A DNA stretch of 43,764 nt from NCBI RefSeq assembly GCF_000485595.1, contig NW_014577119.1:728012-771775 (forward strand). The letters run 5' to 3'. A model generated the notes under the pieces. That model saw only the letters and a list, made by a program, of their open reading frames with translations, ran no database searches and was not told the origin of the DNA. This DNA comes from Priapulus caudatus. Taxonomy: Eukaryota > Priapulida > Priapulimorpha > Priapulimorphida > Priapulidae. Position numbers and translations under genes: made by a program. Shown one piece after another: positions 41,160 through 43,764 of this stretch (positions are counted from its first letter, which is position 1; the number at the start of each line of letters is the position of its first letter).

Positions 41160-43764
41160 GTAAGCGAGCGCATCCTAGCAGAGTAGAAAGAAGGGGAGGG
41201 GGAGAGAGACAGAGAAGGGAAAGAGAATTGGGAGAGAGGGGAATGGAGCGAGAGCCAGAGAGTGAGGTTCAGAGGGCGAGAGCGGGAGTGTTCGAGAGAT
41301 TTAGTGTGAGAGCGAGAGCAAGAGAGAAATGGGTATAAAGACAGGAGGATAGGGAGGGGGAAGTTTCTGGACGCTTGGGGCGCATGGGGCAGTTTAGCGT
41401 TCGGTGAGTTTACTCCGCAGGCTAGAGGCAGCTGTTTCGTAAATTTCTGTGAGTCCTTCTTCAACGAATACAAGTGCATGATTGGATTGAAGAGTCCTAC
41501 ACGTGCCAAATTGATTTATTAGTTGGGGCCATCAAAGCAATCATTGCAGGTTCCTCTTTTATTAACGTATTTTCGACAGCTGACTGTGACAGTTTAAAGG
41601 AATGCTTTTACTGTAGAATTGAGAAGTAGATATTATGAATAGTAAGATTGATAAATAATAGCGCAACAGTAAACCTATAAATATTTTAAAATTCCGTAAT
41701 TCACGTTTTTGTGCATAAAACAACATTGGAATTTCAAAAATCTACATTTTTGGGGCGCTGACAATGACAACTGCGCGCGATCATGGGTCTGCGCACCCTG
41801 AAAAAGTTGTGCATTAGTAATTTTACGTTTGGGCAGCAAGTTAGCAGACTGAGGGGCTATACACAAAGTGCAATTATATTTATACTTTAAATGCAATTAA
41901 CCCACAACGATATATGCATTTTAGGGGACATTTATCGCAGTATTATAAGCTGAAACTATAGCTGTCATTTAGTAAGATATGGTGCAATGCCTTCTTGCCT
42001 TTTCAGATTAATAAAATAAGAAACACTGAGAACAGCCCGCTCGGTCTGTTAGTCCTATGCTGAAAAGTCCGTTTGCGCACTTTTTCAGATACGTGCGCTT
42101 TTGAGGTGGCCGCCATCGTCCGTTGTACTCAAACTGTAGATCGTGTAGTTTGAAAATGTTCATGTAAAAAAAAACATTTCTTATGAGGTGATGAACCATG
42201 AAATTTTTAATGTAGTGCGTAATTTAACCTAACCTCAACTGAAAATATCCTAGCACCGATAGAGTCACAGTATTGTCCTTTAATGAGTGTCATGTTAGCT
42301 GTTGAGGCATTTTTTCTCATGGCATCTCGGCTCTTTGTCTGTATATTGTAAAATATATCCGCGTTGTAGTATAGTCCTAATGCTGTGTGCATTGTCCCGC
42401 TTCGGCATTTGTCAGTCGGCGTATCCTTTCGCGCTATGTGCTGAAGCTTCTGCAGGAAGCTCGTGCAAGAGAGCTGCGCCCATCTTACGTGGTGTTTATC
42501 TGGGGCAAAGACTCGCTGTGGATAGCGTACGTACTTCAATACAAATTAGCCAACTGCTGAAGACACACGACGAAAAAATCAGTCAGGTGGTTCGGTGGAC
42601 TCCAGACATGGTAACTGTTCTTACTATTTGTCTGGGTTTGTTAACGTATTTGTATAGTATATGTTGTCGTCTTTATAACAAAAAAATGTTTTCGACTTTT
42701 TTGCAGAACGTGTCAGACTGATTTAGTTCAACGATAATGGTCACAAATATTTCCTATCTGTCTGGCAGATCCCTGCAAGGCCAGGTAAGCATAACTAGTT
42801 TACATGATGCCTACTCAGTCATTAGTGTGATGTTGGTGCACCAGTCGTTATTATACCGCGCCCCCGCCAACGACTGAGTAATGGTGGGGGGCGTATTCTG
42901 GAAACACTTGAATTTGTCCTGTTGTCTGTCTGTCCGTCTACCATGCCGCGCCCGCTGGGCACGCTAAAGCAAAAAGGACGCGTGCTTCGCCCTAGGTGGA
43001 GGGACACACCCGCTGAATGTGCTGTTCTCTGATTGGCCACGGTTGGAGCTAAAACAAACGTGCCCAACCTCGCGCTGCTGCCGTGTCGGTGATATTAGGA
43101 AACATGATGACCGCGCGACTTTTGCGTTTACACTGGCAGATTTGCCAGTTGCCAAATTGGCCAAGTGTCGTACAAATTCCTACGAATCACATACCCCACT
43201 GATACAGCAGCCATAACAGCTCGAACTGGAGGCAGGGTTCTCCTACGTGCGCAAACGGGGCGTTTGGAAAGACCCGCCCTGTTTGATATTCGTTGCGCCC
43301 GTTTAATTCGCACCAAACAATAAGAAGGTTTGCCAGCGCGGGATAATCGATCCGTAACAAGAGCTGGCGTTGCGAGCGCAGGACATCCGAGCGTGATTTT
43401 TAACCGTACAGCATGCCTGGCAGACAAGTACACACAGGTTAACCTGACAAGTGCGACAGTGTAACCTGTTCTAACTGTACAACCGACTCGGCGATCGTTT
43501 ATATATCAACAAGAACCCCAAATACGCGTTTCGTCTATGGTGTGGTGGGCCGATTTTACGGCATTAATTAGTCGTACGGTAAAAATAGGCCGCCCCCGGA
43601 CCGCCCCTAGTTTCCCCCTCCCGCCCTCCCCCTAGTTTCCAACCTCACACCCCCTCCACCTCTAACCCCTTGCCCCTCCCCCTGTTTTGAATTTTCTCCT
43701 GGGGAGAACCTGGAGGAGTAATTATGTAGTCGCCTCCTGCTGGGCAATCATTCTAGTTGATTGT
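41160..43764 (+). other. Raptor intron 3 (partial), no other gene recognised
   Basis: Starts with donor GTAAGC and a purine-rich stretch (about 41183-41340). A 139-codon frame (42302-42721) has no recognised domain. An acceptor-like and donor-like pair brackets only 16 bases near 42768-42783 (CTGGCAG|...|GTAAGC), too short and out of phase to call. The right edge is C-rich (about 43593-43685). Confidence 0.75.

Noticed and set aside
42302-42721. A 139-codon open frame in Raptor intron 3
   Set aside because: It is not similar to the Raptor segment expected next or to any family I recognise; left as intronic.
42768-42783. A possible 16-base microexon between CTGGCAG and GTAAGC
   Set aside because: It would shift the Raptor frame (exon 3 ends in phase 0), and no such microexon is known in Raptor.
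1-43764. CRISPR array, bacterial operon or prophage
   Set aside because: The genes are spliced metazoan genes; the repeats are microsatellites, minisatellites and transposons with no spacer structure.

Overview
This window is nuclear DNA of an animal, most likely a non-vertebrate bilaterian; the phylum cannot be settled from sequence alone. Two spliced metazoan genes are recognisable: an integrin alpha chain and the start of Raptor, the mTORC1 scaffold. The window also holds many microsatellites and minisatellites, several families of short palindromic transposons, and vertebrate-type (CCCTAA/TTAGGG) telomere-like repeats, which are normal outside most arthropods and nematodes. A 10-N gap shows that it is an assembled draft contig.

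Layout. Bases 1 to about 32,400 carry no gene I can defend. They hold a CGGT-type repeat (1-545), CT/GA/CA/CTG/TCTA microsatellites, a 1.7-kb GC-rich minisatellite made of tandem hairpins (5930-7635), and two palindromic Mutator-like foldback elements (8150-8616 and 9149-10032). The second foldback contains a PIF/Harbinger-type element nested in one arm. There is also a degenerate telomere-like stretch (11.2-11.5 kb), a recent 1.1-kb tandem duplication (13.2-15.4 kb), long purine-only strands (16.3-18.9 kb and 21.2-21.9 kb), and an inverted copy that ends exactly on the assembly gap (21171-21246 against 23683-23758).

From 32.9 kb to the end the window is genic. An integrin alpha gene lies on the minus strand (36518 to 32916) as two coding exons, with one 3.08-kb exon holding nearly the whole protein; the chain resembles the laminin-binding PS1/alpha3-6-7 group. 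About 2 kb further on, transcribed the other way, are the first three coding exons of Raptor (38509-41159); the gene continues beyond the right edge. The two genes share a head-to-head intergenic region containing a TCTA microsatellite and a CTCF-like motif.

Raptor intron 1 is more than half palindromic mobile DNA: two small hairpin elements with telomere-like interiors and one 1-kb Mutator-like foldback. The loop of the foldback contains a compact promoter-like block (CRE, NRF1-like site, TATA, 5' splice donor) on the Raptor strand, and the next Raptor exon begins with ATG at its first base. The two genes act in separate processes: cell-matrix adhesion at the plasma membrane, and nutrient signalling at the lysosome. 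Nothing in the sequence links them beyond adjacency.
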